From assembly GCA_900290245.1 (NCBI GenBank), contig OKRB01000002.1:12463-76462 (forward strand): a stretch of 64,000 nt of DNA. The letters run 5' to 3'. The notes below the pieces were generated by a model. It made no database searches, had not been told where the DNA came from, and saw only the letters and a program-made list of their open reading frames with translations. This document shows, piece by piece, positions 24,960 through 33,674 of this stretch. The position numbers and the translations under genes were made by a program. Source of the DNA: Candidatus Sulfuritelmatomonas gaucii. Its GTDB lineage: Bacteria; Acidobacteriota; Terriglobia; Terriglobales; Acidobacteriaceae. Every line of letters begins with the position of its first letter. Positions within the stretch are counted from its first letter, which is position 1.

Positions 24960-25906
24960 AGCATGTCCTTGCAATCTTCATTGCCGCATCACTGGCTCTG
25001 CCTACCGCAAACGCGCAAGCGGTCAACTGCGCCACGCCAGGCGCGGACAATGCGTTCCTGGGCATCCAGACCATTCGCCTGTGGCCGGGAACGCCTCCTG
25101 AAGCGAAGGGCGACACCTGCGACGACATCCCGGCATTGACCGTGTTTGAGCCACATCCTGGAACTGGGAATGGCTCGGCGGTCGTGATCTTTCCCGGCGG
25201 CGGTTACATGCACCTGGCCGGAAATCTTGAAGGCCGCCAGTTCGCGGACTGGTTCACCGCGCACGGATTCCGGGCGTTCATTCTCACTTACCGGCTGCCC
25301 TCGCACGGCTACCTGCTGCCGGTTCCGCTGATCGACGCAAGGCGGGCGATCCAGACCGTGCGGGCGCGGGCAATGGACTACCACATTGCGCCGAACCGCA
25401 TCGTGCTGATCGGGTTTTCGGCCGGCGGACACCTGGCGGCGCTGGCCGCAACCCAGCCGGTCGCGGGCGATCCCAACGCCGAGGATGCGATCGACCGCGT
25501 TTCCAGCCGGCCGGACTACGTTGTGCTCGGTTATCCGTGGATCGGGGCCGTTTCAACGGACTACACGCATTTGAATTACTGCAAGGAGTTCCACCTCGAA
25601 GATCAGTGCGCGGCGCTGATTGCCAAGTACAACCCCGACTTGTTCGTGAGCAAGGACATGCCACCGACGTTCATCTACCACACGTTTGACGACCGGACCG
25701 TGCCCATCGAGCAGAGCCTTGATTTCTTTGAGGCCCTGGTGAAGGCCGGCGTGCCGACGGAGTACCACGTCTTCGCGAGCGGGGCGCACGGCAGCGGGCT
25801 GGGCAAGGGAGACCCGGCGCTGGACCAATGGCCCAACCTGCTGGAGAACTGGCTGCGGGCGCAGGGGCTGCTGACGGTGGACAAGGATGCAGTGGGAGCG
25901 CGGTAG
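24956..25906 (+). CDS. Secreted alpha/beta hydrolase (acetyl xylan esterase / BD-FAE type)
   Basis: This 316-aa protein has a signal peptide (about 1-21, ending ANAQ) and an alpha/beta-hydrolase fold. The oxyanion segment is FPGGGYMHLAG, the nucleophile Ser is in GFSAGGH, the acid is probably Asp in TFDDRTVP and the His is in GAHGSGLG near residue 280. Such enzymes remove acetyl or feruloyl groups from plant or other polysaccharides. Together with the GH75-like gene it suggests a small polysaccharide-degrading pair with a duplicated promoter. A repeat element begins 6 nt after the stop. Confidence 0.85.
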   Translation: MKHVLAIFIAASLALPTANAQAVNCATPGADNAFLGIQTIRLWPGTPPEAKGDTCDDIPALTVFEPHPGTGNGSAVVIFPGGGYMHLAGNLEGRQFADWFTAHGFRAFILTYRLPSHGYLLPVPLIDARRAIQTVRARAMDYHIAPNRIVLIGFSAGGHLAALAATQPVAGDPNAEDAIDRVSSRPDYVVLGYPWIGAVSTDYTHLNYCKEFHLEDQCAALIAKYNPDLFVSKDMPPTFIYHTFDDRTVPIEQSLDFFEALVKAGVPTEYHVFASGAHGSGLGKGDPALDQWPNLLENWLRAQGLLTVDKDAVGAR

Positions 25907-25911
25907 AAGAG

Positions 25912-26100
25912 CAGCTTTTAGCCATCAGCCGTCAGCTTTCAGCGCGAGCTTGCTATTTTTCGTGTTATTGATTCAAAAAAGGGAAGACGGACGGCCCGCG
26001 TTCCGGAAAAGGGATTTTCCGGGCTGCGTCGGCACAACGCTCGGCGCCCGAAGACCACCGCGGCGGTTCTGAAAGCTGACGGCTGAGAGCTGGTTGCTAA
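25912..26100. repeat. MITE-like element with perfect 18-bp inverted ends of heptamer repeat
   Basis: TCAGCCGTCAGCTTTCAG (25925-25942) is the exact reverse complement of 26069-26086. 126 bp lie between, including TCCGGAAAAGGGATTTTCCGG-like dyad sequence. Both ends are extended by further TTTAGC/CATCAGC units. No transposase is present. Confidence 0.75.
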
Positions 26101-26262
26101 ATGCCCCCAAAATTAGAGGCGGGCAGCCAGCTTCGGGAGTGGAAGGAGTTCCCGGAACTGCTGCCCGCTGGACCCTGGACCGGGTCTAGGTGGTACTTTT
26201 AAGTTTAGGCTGGTTTGGAACAAAAGCAAGCTCTTTTTTGCACTAATTTTCCCATGTCGTGA

Positions 26263-26274
26263 CTGTGATCACAG
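26263..26274. promoter_or_regulatory. Perfect palindrome CTGTGATCACAG upstream of the atp operon
   Basis: A 12-bp perfect palindrome 27 bp upstream of the predicted -35 box. It looks like an operator, but it lacks the 6-bp spacer of CRP sites, so no regulator is named. Confidence 0.4.
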
Positions 26275-26288
26275 AATGCCGTGGCCGA

Positions 26289-26330
26289 GGCCCCCTGTGC
26301 GTTGACTTGGGGGCCTTTGCTTGATACAAA
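26289..26330 (+). promoter_or_regulatory. Predicted atp operon promoter inside a GC hairpin
   Basis: TTGACT (26302-26307) and TACAAA (26325-26330) are 17 bp apart. GGCCCCC (26289-26295) and GGGGGCC (26309-26315) can pair across the -35 box, followed by TTTGC. It could be an upstream terminator overlapping the promoter. Confidence 0.5.
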
Positions 26331-26385
26331 AAGGTGTTCCACTAGAAAAACCCTTATCTGATCACCGGAGCGGCCCGGTACTGCC

Positions 26386-26844
26386 ATGCAAGACATTCTT
26401 CAACAACTCGGCGACCTGTTGATCAACGCCATCCCTACGGCGTTGCTCTTTATCGTGCTGGTGTTCGCCTATCAATTTCTGGTTCAGGGCCCGCTGACGG
26501 CGGTTCTCGCCAGGCGCCGCGCTTTGACTGAAGGCGCAATGGAAGATGCGCGCAAGGCCATCGCCGAAGCTGAATCCAAAGCCGCGGAGTACGCCATGCG
26601 GCTGCGGCAGGCGCGCGCCGAGGCCTACAAGCTTCGCGAACAGCGCGTGAAGCAGTGGAATGGCGAACGCGACGCCGCGCTCGATACGGCGCGGAAAGCA
26701 GCAGGTCAGAAAGTGCGCCAGGCCAGGGCCGAGCTCGACGCCCAGGCCGACACGGCACGCAAAGTGATCCAGGCTTCCGCCGCCGACCTCGCCGGCCAGG
26801 CCCTTCGCGCCGTTTTGCCGGCCACTGCCGGGGGTTCACGGTGA
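26386..26844 (+). CDS. ATP synthase subunit b'
   Basis: This 152-aa protein has one N-terminal membrane helix (about residues 14-34, ALLFIVLVFAYQFLV) and a long charged helix typical of Fo peripheral-stalk b subunits (AESKAAEYAMRLRQARAEAYKL). Two different b-type genes in tandem (b' then b) suggest a heterodimeric stalk as in photosynthetic bacteria and several acidobacteria. It is the first gene of the operon, overlapping the next gene by 4 nt (GTGA). Confidence 0.88.
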   Translation: MQDILQQLGDLLINAIPTALLFIVLVFAYQFLVQGPLTAVLARRRALTEGAMEDARKAIAEAESKAAEYAMRLRQARAEAYKLREQRVKQWNGERDAALDTARKAAGQKVRQARAELDAQADTARKVIQASAADLAGQALRAVLPATAGGSR

Positions 26845-27599
26845 CTTACTCCCTCCGCCACGGACGCCCCGTTGCCAGCCTTTTCCGTACCGTTTTCGTA
26901 GCCTTCGTCGCTGCCGCATTCGCTTTCGCGCCTCTTCGCATTGCCGCGCAGGCGCCGGTACCCGCACATTCGTCTACGCCGGCGGCAACGAGTACACCGG
27001 CGAACGGCTCGGCGGCGGCGGAAAATTCCAATTCCGACGATGAAGAAAAGGCCTTCCTGTACTCACCCGCCGTGCAATCGGTGGCCCGCATTCTGCACCT
27101 GAAGGTGGAAACGACCGTTCACATCTTCCTGGGAATTAACTTCGCTGTAATCTTTCTGCTGATCGCCGTCCCGCTCGGCCGCTACATGCCAAGGATCATT
27201 CGCAAGCGCTCGCAGACTCTCGGCCATCACCTGAGTGAGGCGCGCGAGGCAACCGCGGACGCAAAGACGCGACTGAGCGCCGTGGAGGCGCAGCTTGCCG
27301 GACTGGGCGAGGAGATCGCCAAGTTTCGCGCTGAGGTGGAGCAGGAAGCTCTCGAAGACGAAAAACGCATCAAGGCGTCGCTCCATGAAGAGAGCGCGCG
27401 CATTGTGGCGTCGGTCGAGCAGGAGATTGGCGTAGCCGTGGCCCAGGCCAAGCGCGGATTGCGCAACTTTGCCGCAGATCTGGCCATTGAGCAGGCTTCA
27501 AAACAAGTGGTGCTGACGCCGGAGACAGATCGCGCCCTGATTGCCGAATTTGTCTCCGGGGTTGCCGCCGACGGCGCGAGCAAGGGAGGAAAGAACTAG
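26841..27599 (+). CDS. atpF: ATP synthase subunit b with an N-terminal extension
   Basis: This 252-aa b subunit is long (usual 155-190). Residues ~12-36 look like a signal peptide or extra membrane helix (VFVAFVAAAFAFAPLRIAAQA), then comes a Thr/Ala/acidic linker (to about 75), then the usual membrane helix (about 95-115, INFAVIFLLIAVPLG) and the stalk helix. A GTG start at 26841 is chosen because it overlaps the b' stop (GTGA); an earlier in-frame start at 26655 would run inside b'. The extra N-terminus may place a periplasmic or cytoplasmic domain on the stalk. Confidence 0.88.
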   Translation: MTYSLRHGRPVASLFRTVFVAFVAAAFAFAPLRIAAQAPVPAHSSTPAATSTPANGSAAAENSNSDDEEKAFLYSPAVQSVARILHLKVETTVHIFLGINFAVIFLLIAVPLGRYMPRIIRKRSQTLGHHLSEAREATADAKTRLSAVEAQLAGLGEEIAKFRAEVEQEALEDEKRIKASLHEESARIVASVEQEIGVAVAQAKRGLRNFAADLAIEQASKQVVLTPETDRALIAEFVSGVAADGASKGGKN

Positions 27600-28139
27600 A
27601 TGCCTGCCTTTGTCAACCGCTACGCCCAGGCCTTTGCCGATGTGGTGACCGATCGCAAACTCGACACCGCCGTTCTCGATCGCCAATTTTCCGATTTTCT
27701 GGCTACGTGGGAAGGCAGCGTCGAGCTGCGCACGTTCTTTGCGAATCCCGCCACACCGGCCGCGCAGAAAATCACCATCCTGGACAAGTTGAACGAGAAG
27801 ATGGGCCTGCAAAAGGAACTGCGCAATCTGCTCGCCGTGCTCATTGCCAACGATCGCATCGGCCACGTGGCGGAAGTGGCTGCGTCCTGGCGCCGGATTC
27901 TGCGGGAGCAGCAGGGAATTCGCCCAGCGGAGATTGTGACGGCGCGCGAGTTAACGAAAGATGAACGCGACACGCTGGTGAATGAAGTGGCGAAGCTTGC
28001 GGGCGCCAAAGTGGACGCGAGCTTCAAACTCGATGAGTCGATCCTGGGCGGCACGGTGGTGCGCATCGGCTCGACAGTGTATGACGGCAGCGTGAAAGGC
28101 CGGCTCGAAAGGCTCAGAGTGGCATTAACCGGCTCCTAG
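27600..28139 (+). CDS. atpH: ATP synthase delta subunit
   Basis: This 179-aa OSCP/delta protein joins the peripheral stalk to the top of F1. It starts FVNRYAQAFADVV and carries the late family segment ILGGTVVRIGSTVYDGSVKGRLERL. Its ATG directly follows the TAG stop of subunit b (TAGATG) with GGAGG upstream. The stop codon TAG is part of a following heptamer array. Confidence 0.93.
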   Translation: MPAFVNRYAQAFADVVTDRKLDTAVLDRQFSDFLATWEGSVELRTFFANPATPAAQKITILDKLNEKMGLQKELRNLLAVLIANDRIGHVAEVAASWRRILREQQGIRPAEIVTARELTKDERDTLVNEVAKLAGAKVDASFKLDESILGGTVVRIGSTVYDGSVKGRLERLRVALTGS

Positions 28140-28243
28140 CTGCTAGCTTCCAGCCGCTAGCCCCTTGTTGCCGGGTTTGACTGTCGCTCGTGAAGGACGG
28201 AAAAGGAAAGCTAGAAGCTAGTAGCTAGAGGCTAGAGGCTACG
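28131..28243. repeat. Inverted pair of heptamer arrays between atpH and atpA
   Basis: Left arm 28131-28163 has CTCCTAG, CTGCTAG, CTTCCAG, CCGCTAG units. Right arm 28208-28243 has AGCTAGA, AGCTAGT, AGCTAGA, GGCTAGA units. The arms are complementary across 44 bp. The left arm contains the atpH stop. Confidence 0.8.
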
Positions 28244-28277
28244 AAGCAAGAACGAAGAATTAGGAACAGGAACGCAG

Positions 28278-29810
28278 ATGGCTCAAATCAAAGCAGACGA
28301 AATCACACAGCTCCTGCGCGAGCAGATCGCGAACTACGACTCGAAGGTTCAGGTTGACGAGGTCGGCACCATCACTACGCTCGGCGACGGTATCGCCCGC
28401 ATCCACGGCCTCGACAAGGTGATGGCCGGCGAGTTGCTCAGCTTCCCGCACGACATTGCGGGCCTCGCGCTGTCGCTTGAAGAAGACCAGGTCGGCGCGG
28501 TCATCCTCGGCGATTACACCGAGCTGAAAGAAGGCCAGGAGGTCAAGCGCACCGGGAAGATTCTTTCCGTCCCCGTGGGCACGGCGATGATCGGCCGCGT
28601 GGTCAATTCTCTCGGCCAGCCCATTGACGACAAGGGCCCGGTCGATACCAAGGACACGCTCCCCGTCGAGCGCCTTGCCCCCGGCATCATCGACCGTCAG
28701 CCCGTGCGCGAGCCCATGGCCACCGGCCTGAAGGCCATTGACGCCATGATCCCCATCGGCCGTGGCCAGCGGGAGCTCATCATCGGCGACCGGCAGACTG
28801 GCAAAACCGCCGTCCTGCTCGACACCATCATCAACAACGCGAAAAACGACCTCATCTGCATCTACTGCGCCATCGGCCAGAAGCGCTCGTCGATCGCGCA
28901 AGTTGTGCAGACGCTCACCGAGCATGGCGCCATGGGCCACACCATCGTTGTCGCGGCTTCGGCGTCAGAGCCCGCGCCGATGCTTTACCTGGCGCCTTAC
29001 GCCGCGTGCGCCATGGGCGAGTACTTCCGCGACAACGGCAAGCATGCGCTGGTGATGTATGACGACCTTTCAAAGCACGCCATGGCCTACCGCGAAATTT
29101 CGCTGCTGCTGCGCCGCCCGCCGGGCCGCGAGGCGTATCCGGGCGACGTGTTCTATCTCCACTCCCGGCTGCTCGAGCGCGCCTCAAAGCTCAGCGACAA
29201 GCGGGGCGGTGGGTCGCTGACCGCGCTGCCTGTGATCGAAACGCAGGCCGGCGACGTCTCGGCGTACATTCCCACCAACGTTATTTCCATTACCGACGGG
29301 CAGATTTTCCTTGAGACCGACCTGTTCAACTCCGGCGTGCGTCCGGCGGTCAACGTCGGGCTCTCGGTTTCGCGCGTCGGTTTCTCGGCGGCCATCAAAG
29401 CGGTCAAGCAGGTGGGATCGACACTGAAGCTCGATCTGGCGCAGTATCGTGAGCTCGCGGCCTTCGCGCAATTTGGTTCTGATCTGGATCCGCTGACGCA
29501 AAAGCAGCTGGCCCGCGGTGTGCGCCTGACCGAACTGCTCAAGCAGCCGCAGTTCCACCCGCTCACCTGGCAGCAGCAGGCGGTGGTTCTGTTCGCCGGG
29601 ACGCAGGGCTATCTTGACGATTTGAAAGTGGAAGACATTCGCGCCTTCGAGGACGGCCTGTACAAGTACTTCGCGGACGCGCAACAGGCCCTGCTCGACG
29701 ACCTGACCAAGAAGAAGCAACTTGATGACGACCTCCGCAACCGCCTGCATGCGGCGCTGAAGGAGTATTCGGCGGATTTCAAAGAGGAGCTGGCTGCGAC
29801 CTCGGCTTAA
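28278..29810 (+). CDS. atpA: ATP synthase alpha subunit
   Basis: This 510-aa subunit forms the non-catalytic part of the alpha3beta3 head. It has the P-loop GDRQTGKTA, the Arg-finger region GFSAAIKAV and the family signature [13 protein letters not shown]. Length is standard. The ATG has GGAAC/AGGA-type upstream sequence. Confidence 0.97.
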   Translation: MAQIKADEITQLLREQIANYDSKVQVDEVGTITTLGDGIARIHGLDKVMAGELLSFPHDIAGLALSLEEDQVGAVILGDYTELKEGQEVKRTGKILSVPVGTAMIGRVVNSLGQPIDDKGPVDTKDTLPVERLAPGIIDRQPVREPMATGLKAIDAMIPIGRGQRELIIGDRQTGKTAVLLDTIINNAKNDLICIYCAIGQKRSSIAQVVQTLTEHGAMGHTIVVAASASEPAPMLYLAPYAACAMGEYFRDNGKHALVMYDDLSKHAMAYREISLLLRRPPGREAYPGDVFYLHSRLLERASKLSDKRGGGSLTALPVIETQAGDVSAYIPTNVISITDGQIFLETDLFNSGVRPAVNVGLSVSRVGFSAAIKAVKQVGSTLKLDLAQYRELAAFAQFGSDLDPLTQKQLARGVRLTELLKQPQFHPLTWQQQAVVLFAGTQGYLDDLKVEDIRAFEDGLYKYFADAQQALLDDLTKKKQLDDDLRNRLHAALKEYSADFKEELAATSA

Positions 29811-29872
29811 GAGCTTGTAGCTTGTACCCGGTAGCCTGTAGCTCCGGGCCACCAGCTACGGGCTACCGGCTA
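29811..29872. repeat. Hairpin-forming heptamer repeat between atpA and atpG
   Basis: CCGGTAGCCTGTAGCT (29828-29843) and AGCTACGGGCTACCGG (29854-29869) make a 16-bp stem, 15 Watson-Crick pairs and one G-U, with a 10-nt loop. It starts 1 nt after the atpA stop and ends 32 nt before atpG. Confidence 0.85.
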
Positions 29873-29903
29873 AGAACGATCATGTGAAAGCGATGAACGA
29901 GCA

Positions 29904-30977
29904 ATGGCGAATGTCTTAGATCTCCGACGCCGCATCCGCAGCGTGAAAAACACGCGGCAGATCACCAAGGCCATGAAGATGGTTTCGGCGGCCAAACTGC
30001 GCCGCGCGCAGGAACGGGCGCTGGCTGCGCGGCCCTATGCGCGCATGATTGAGAGCGTTTTGGAGTCGCTCCGGCGCCGCGTCGATCTCTACGACGAGAA
30101 GACCGGCAACCTTTGCCATCCGCTCTTTCTCACGCGGCCTGAAAAGCGCGTTCTGCTCATCGTGGTCAGCGGTGACAAAGGCTTTGCCGGCGCATTCAAC
30201 GCCAACATCCTCAAGACGGCGTACCAGTTCATCTCGGGCAACCCGGACAAGGAAATCGACATTGAAGCCGTGGGCCGCAAGGGCCGCGACCAGTTGCGCA
30301 GGCGTTATCCCGTGGCCGCCTACTCCGAGATGACGGACGAACACGGAGAGGCGCACCGGTTACGCAACGCGCGGCTCAACAAGGTGGAGCTCACCGGCGA
30401 CCACCCCGGCCTGCTGGTCCACCTCGACCCCAAGCGCGTCGAGGAGATGGCGCATAACATCATCTCGCGTTACGTGCACGAAGAAATTGACGCCGCATAC
30501 ATCGTTTACAACGAGTTCAAGTCGGTGATTGCGCAGCGGCTGGTGGTCGAGCGCCTGCTGCCGCTCATCGAAGTGGGCCGGCCGCAGATCACCGGAGCCG
30601 TGGAACCGACCGCCGAAGAAAAGGAACGCGCAGCCCAGGCGGCGATCTCGGCGGGCATCGAACTGGAACCGGCCGACACCACCGAGGCCGACGAAGAAGC
30701 GAAGAAATTCGGCACTTCGAACGTCGATTACATCTACGAGCAGCGGCCTGAGGAACTGTTCGCCGGCCTGCTGCCGCAGTACATCTTTTCCATGCTGTTT
30801 CATGCCATGACGGAGTCGGTGGCCGCCGAGCACGCGGCGCGCATGACGGCCATGGATTCGGCCACCAACAACGCTTCCGACATGATCGACTCGCTCACGT
30901 TGCACATGAACCGCGTGCGCCAGGCTGCGATCACCAAGGAGATTATTGAGATTGTTTCGGGAGCGGCGGCACTTTAA
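29904..30977 (+). CDS. atpG: ATP synthase gamma subunit with an insertion
   Basis: This 357-aa central-stalk subunit is about 65 residues longer than usual. The start (DLRRRIRSVKNTRQITKAMKMVSAAKLRRAQ) and end (MTAMDSATNNASDMIDSLTL, VRQAAITKEIIEIV) are canonical. The extra sequence lies mainly around residues 230-275 (EEKERAAQAAISAGIELEPADTTEADEEAKK) in the globular part, acidic and probably on the surface. Function should be unchanged; a regulatory role of the insertion is open. Confidence 0.93.
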   Translation: MANVLDLRRRIRSVKNTRQITKAMKMVSAAKLRRAQERALAARPYARMIESVLESLRRRVDLYDEKTGNLCHPLFLTRPEKRVLLIVVSGDKGFAGAFNANILKTAYQFISGNPDKEIDIEAVGRKGRDQLRRRYPVAAYSEMTDEHGEAHRLRNARLNKVELTGDHPGLLVHLDPKRVEEMAHNIISRYVHEEIDAAYIVYNEFKSVIAQRLVVERLLPLIEVGRPQITGAVEPTAEEKERAAQAAISAGIELEPADTTEADEEAKKFGTSNVDYIYEQRPEELFAGLLPQYIFSMLFHAMTESVAAEHAARMTAMDSATNNASDMIDSLTLHMNRVRQAAITKEIIEIVSGAAAL

Positions 30978-31022
30978 GGCAGGGAGCGAGCGAACGAGGG
31001 AGCAAGGGAACAAGGGAATAAG
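30977..31022. repeat. Octamer array after atpG
   Basis: GGGAGCGAGCGAACGA, GGGAGCAA, GGGAACAA, GGGAATAA run with an 8-bp step from 30981 to 31021, right after the atpG stop. The reverse sense of the same words occurs at 44425-44512. Confidence 0.75.
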
Positions 31023-31057
31023 TTTCCACTTGATTTTGAGTATTGGAGCATTGGTAC

Positions 31058-31483
31058 ATGGCAGTTCGGGATACGTTGAGATCGAAAAAGTTTTTGGTGC
31101 GATTTGGAATTGGATTTGGAAGCGCTTTGGTTGCCGTTGGCGCGTTGGTCGCGTTTGAATGCTGTTGGCTCACTTCGTCTGAGCGAAACACGGCGCAGGC
31201 CGCACTCACCGCGATCGATGACTTGCGGAACTTCAGCACCTTCAACGATGAAGATTTTGATGCAAGGGCGCAAGTGGTGCAGGACGCGGTGGAAGCGGCG
31301 AGACAGGCGGCGCATACCGCGCGCGATCAGCAAGTCGCCTTTGCGCTGATCCAGTATCTCAGTTCGATCGAGGCGGAGCACGAGGCAATGCGGACACGAG
31401 TGCTCACCTCCGAGCAAATTGCGGCTCCCGAAAGCGCGTCGAGCCGCTCGCTGAGTTTGCAGTTGCATGAAACGCTGAATTAG
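31058..31483 (+). CDS. Extra small membrane protein inside the ATP synthase operon
   Basis: A 141-aa protein of unknown family between atpG and atpD, a place that normally holds no gene. It has one membrane helix (about residues 15-38, RFGIGFGSALVAVGALVAFEC) and then a mainly helical, Ala/Gln/Glu-rich region (ARAQVVQDAVEAARQAAHTA). The start ATG 31058 has GGAG 9 nt upstream. It ends 30 nt before atpD. It could be an operon-specific assembly factor or a passenger; sequence gives no function. Confidence 0.7.
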   Translation: MAVRDTLRSKKFLVRFGIGFGSALVAVGALVAFECCWLTSSERNTAQAALTAIDDLRNFSTFNDEDFDARAQVVQDAVEAARQAAHTARDQQVAFALIQYLSSIEAEHEAMRTRVLTSEQIAAPESASSRSLSLQLHETLN

Positions 31484-32956
<1,473 letters not shown>

Positions 32957-33058
32957 GAAGCAGCTGCTAGCCTCTAGCTGCTAGCTTCTAGCCGGTCCAG
33001 TTGAGTAATCAGCGTGCCGGTTGTTAGCTAGGAGCTAGTAGCCAGTAGCTGGGAGCAA
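32957..33058. repeat. Inverted pair of heptamer arrays between atpD and atpC
   Basis: Left arm 32960-32996 (TGCTAGC, CTCTAGC, TGCTAGC, TTCTAGC, CGG) and right arm 33017-33056 (CCGG, then TAGCTAG, GAGCTAG, TAGCCAG, TAGCTGG units) are complementary around a 20-bp centre. Confidence 0.8.
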
Positions 33059-33061
33059 TTT

Positions 33062-33514
33062 ATGGCTGACGAATCCAACCAACTGCGCGTGCGGCTCGTG
33101 ACTCCCGAGCGCGTTTTGTTCGAGGCTGATGCCGCCACCGTCGAGCTGCCCGCGAAGAATGGCTACATGGAAGTGCTGTATGGGCACGCGCCGCTGCTGG
33201 CCGAGCTGGGCGCGGGCGACGTGACCATTCAGGGCGCTGCAGGCTCCGAAGCCGCCGGCGCTGAGGGTCCTACGCGTTACAACGTGAGCTGGGGATTCGT
33301 TGAGGTCTTGCCCAATCGCGTTACGATCCTCGCCAGCGACGCGCTCAAGCCCGAAGAGATTGACGTGCAGCGCGCCGAGCAGCAACTCGACCGCGGCCTG
33401 AAGATGTGGAAGGAAGCCGGTGAAAGCGAAGAAGCCTACGACGAGGCGCTCCGCGTCATCTCAGAAGCCGAAGCCAAGATGGCCTCCGCCGGCGCAGAGA
33501 TCAAGACGCACTGA
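33062..33514 (+). CDS. atpC: ATP synthase epsilon subunit
   Basis: This 150-aa subunit couples gamma rotation and can inhibit ATP hydrolysis. It begins LRVRLVTPERVLFEADAATVELP and has the beta-sandwich plus two-helix C-terminus (QRAEQQLDRGLKMWKEAG). It contains a short Ala/Gly insertion (QGAAGSEAAGAEG). It is the last gene of the operon and is followed by a hairpin terminator. Confidence 0.93.
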   Translation: MADESNQLRVRLVTPERVLFEADAATVELPAKNGYMEVLYGHAPLLAELGAGDVTIQGAAGSEAAGAEGPTRYNVSWGFVEVLPNRVTILASDALKPEEIDVQRAEQQLDRGLKMWKEAGESEEAYDEALRVISEAEAKMASAGAEIKTH

Positions 33515-33538
33515 CCCGGACCCGTCCGATCCGCTTCA

Positions 33539-33571
33539 CACAAAAGCCCCGCTTGCGAGCAGGGCTTTGTG
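33539..33571 (+). terminator. Terminator hairpin after the atp operon
   Basis: CACAAAAGCCC (33539-33549) pairs with GGGCTTTGTG (33562-33571), one bulged A, 24 nt after the atpC stop. The T-run is part of the stem, as in A/T-rich bidirectional terminators. Confidence 0.55.
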
Positions 33572-33674
33572 CAGTGTCGCACACGATCGTTTGCTCGGGG
33601 TTTGCTGACGCAGGAACAGGGCTCGCAGGCTTTACCCCTTGCGTGCGTCCAACTTCTGAAACTAAGGTTTCATC

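Larger units (their letters stand above)
25907..26385. other. Gap of 479 bases: repeat element and ATP synthase control region
   Basis: The left 195 bases hold a repeat element with 18-bp inverted ends. Further right are an inverted pair GCGGGCAGC/GCTGCCCGC (about 26122-26169), a palindrome, a GC hairpin and a promoter for the atp operon. No gene was recognised. Confidence 0.65.

Noticed and set aside
26263-26274. CRP site
   Set aside because: TGTGATCACA lacks the 6-bp spacer between half-sites found in CRP sites.
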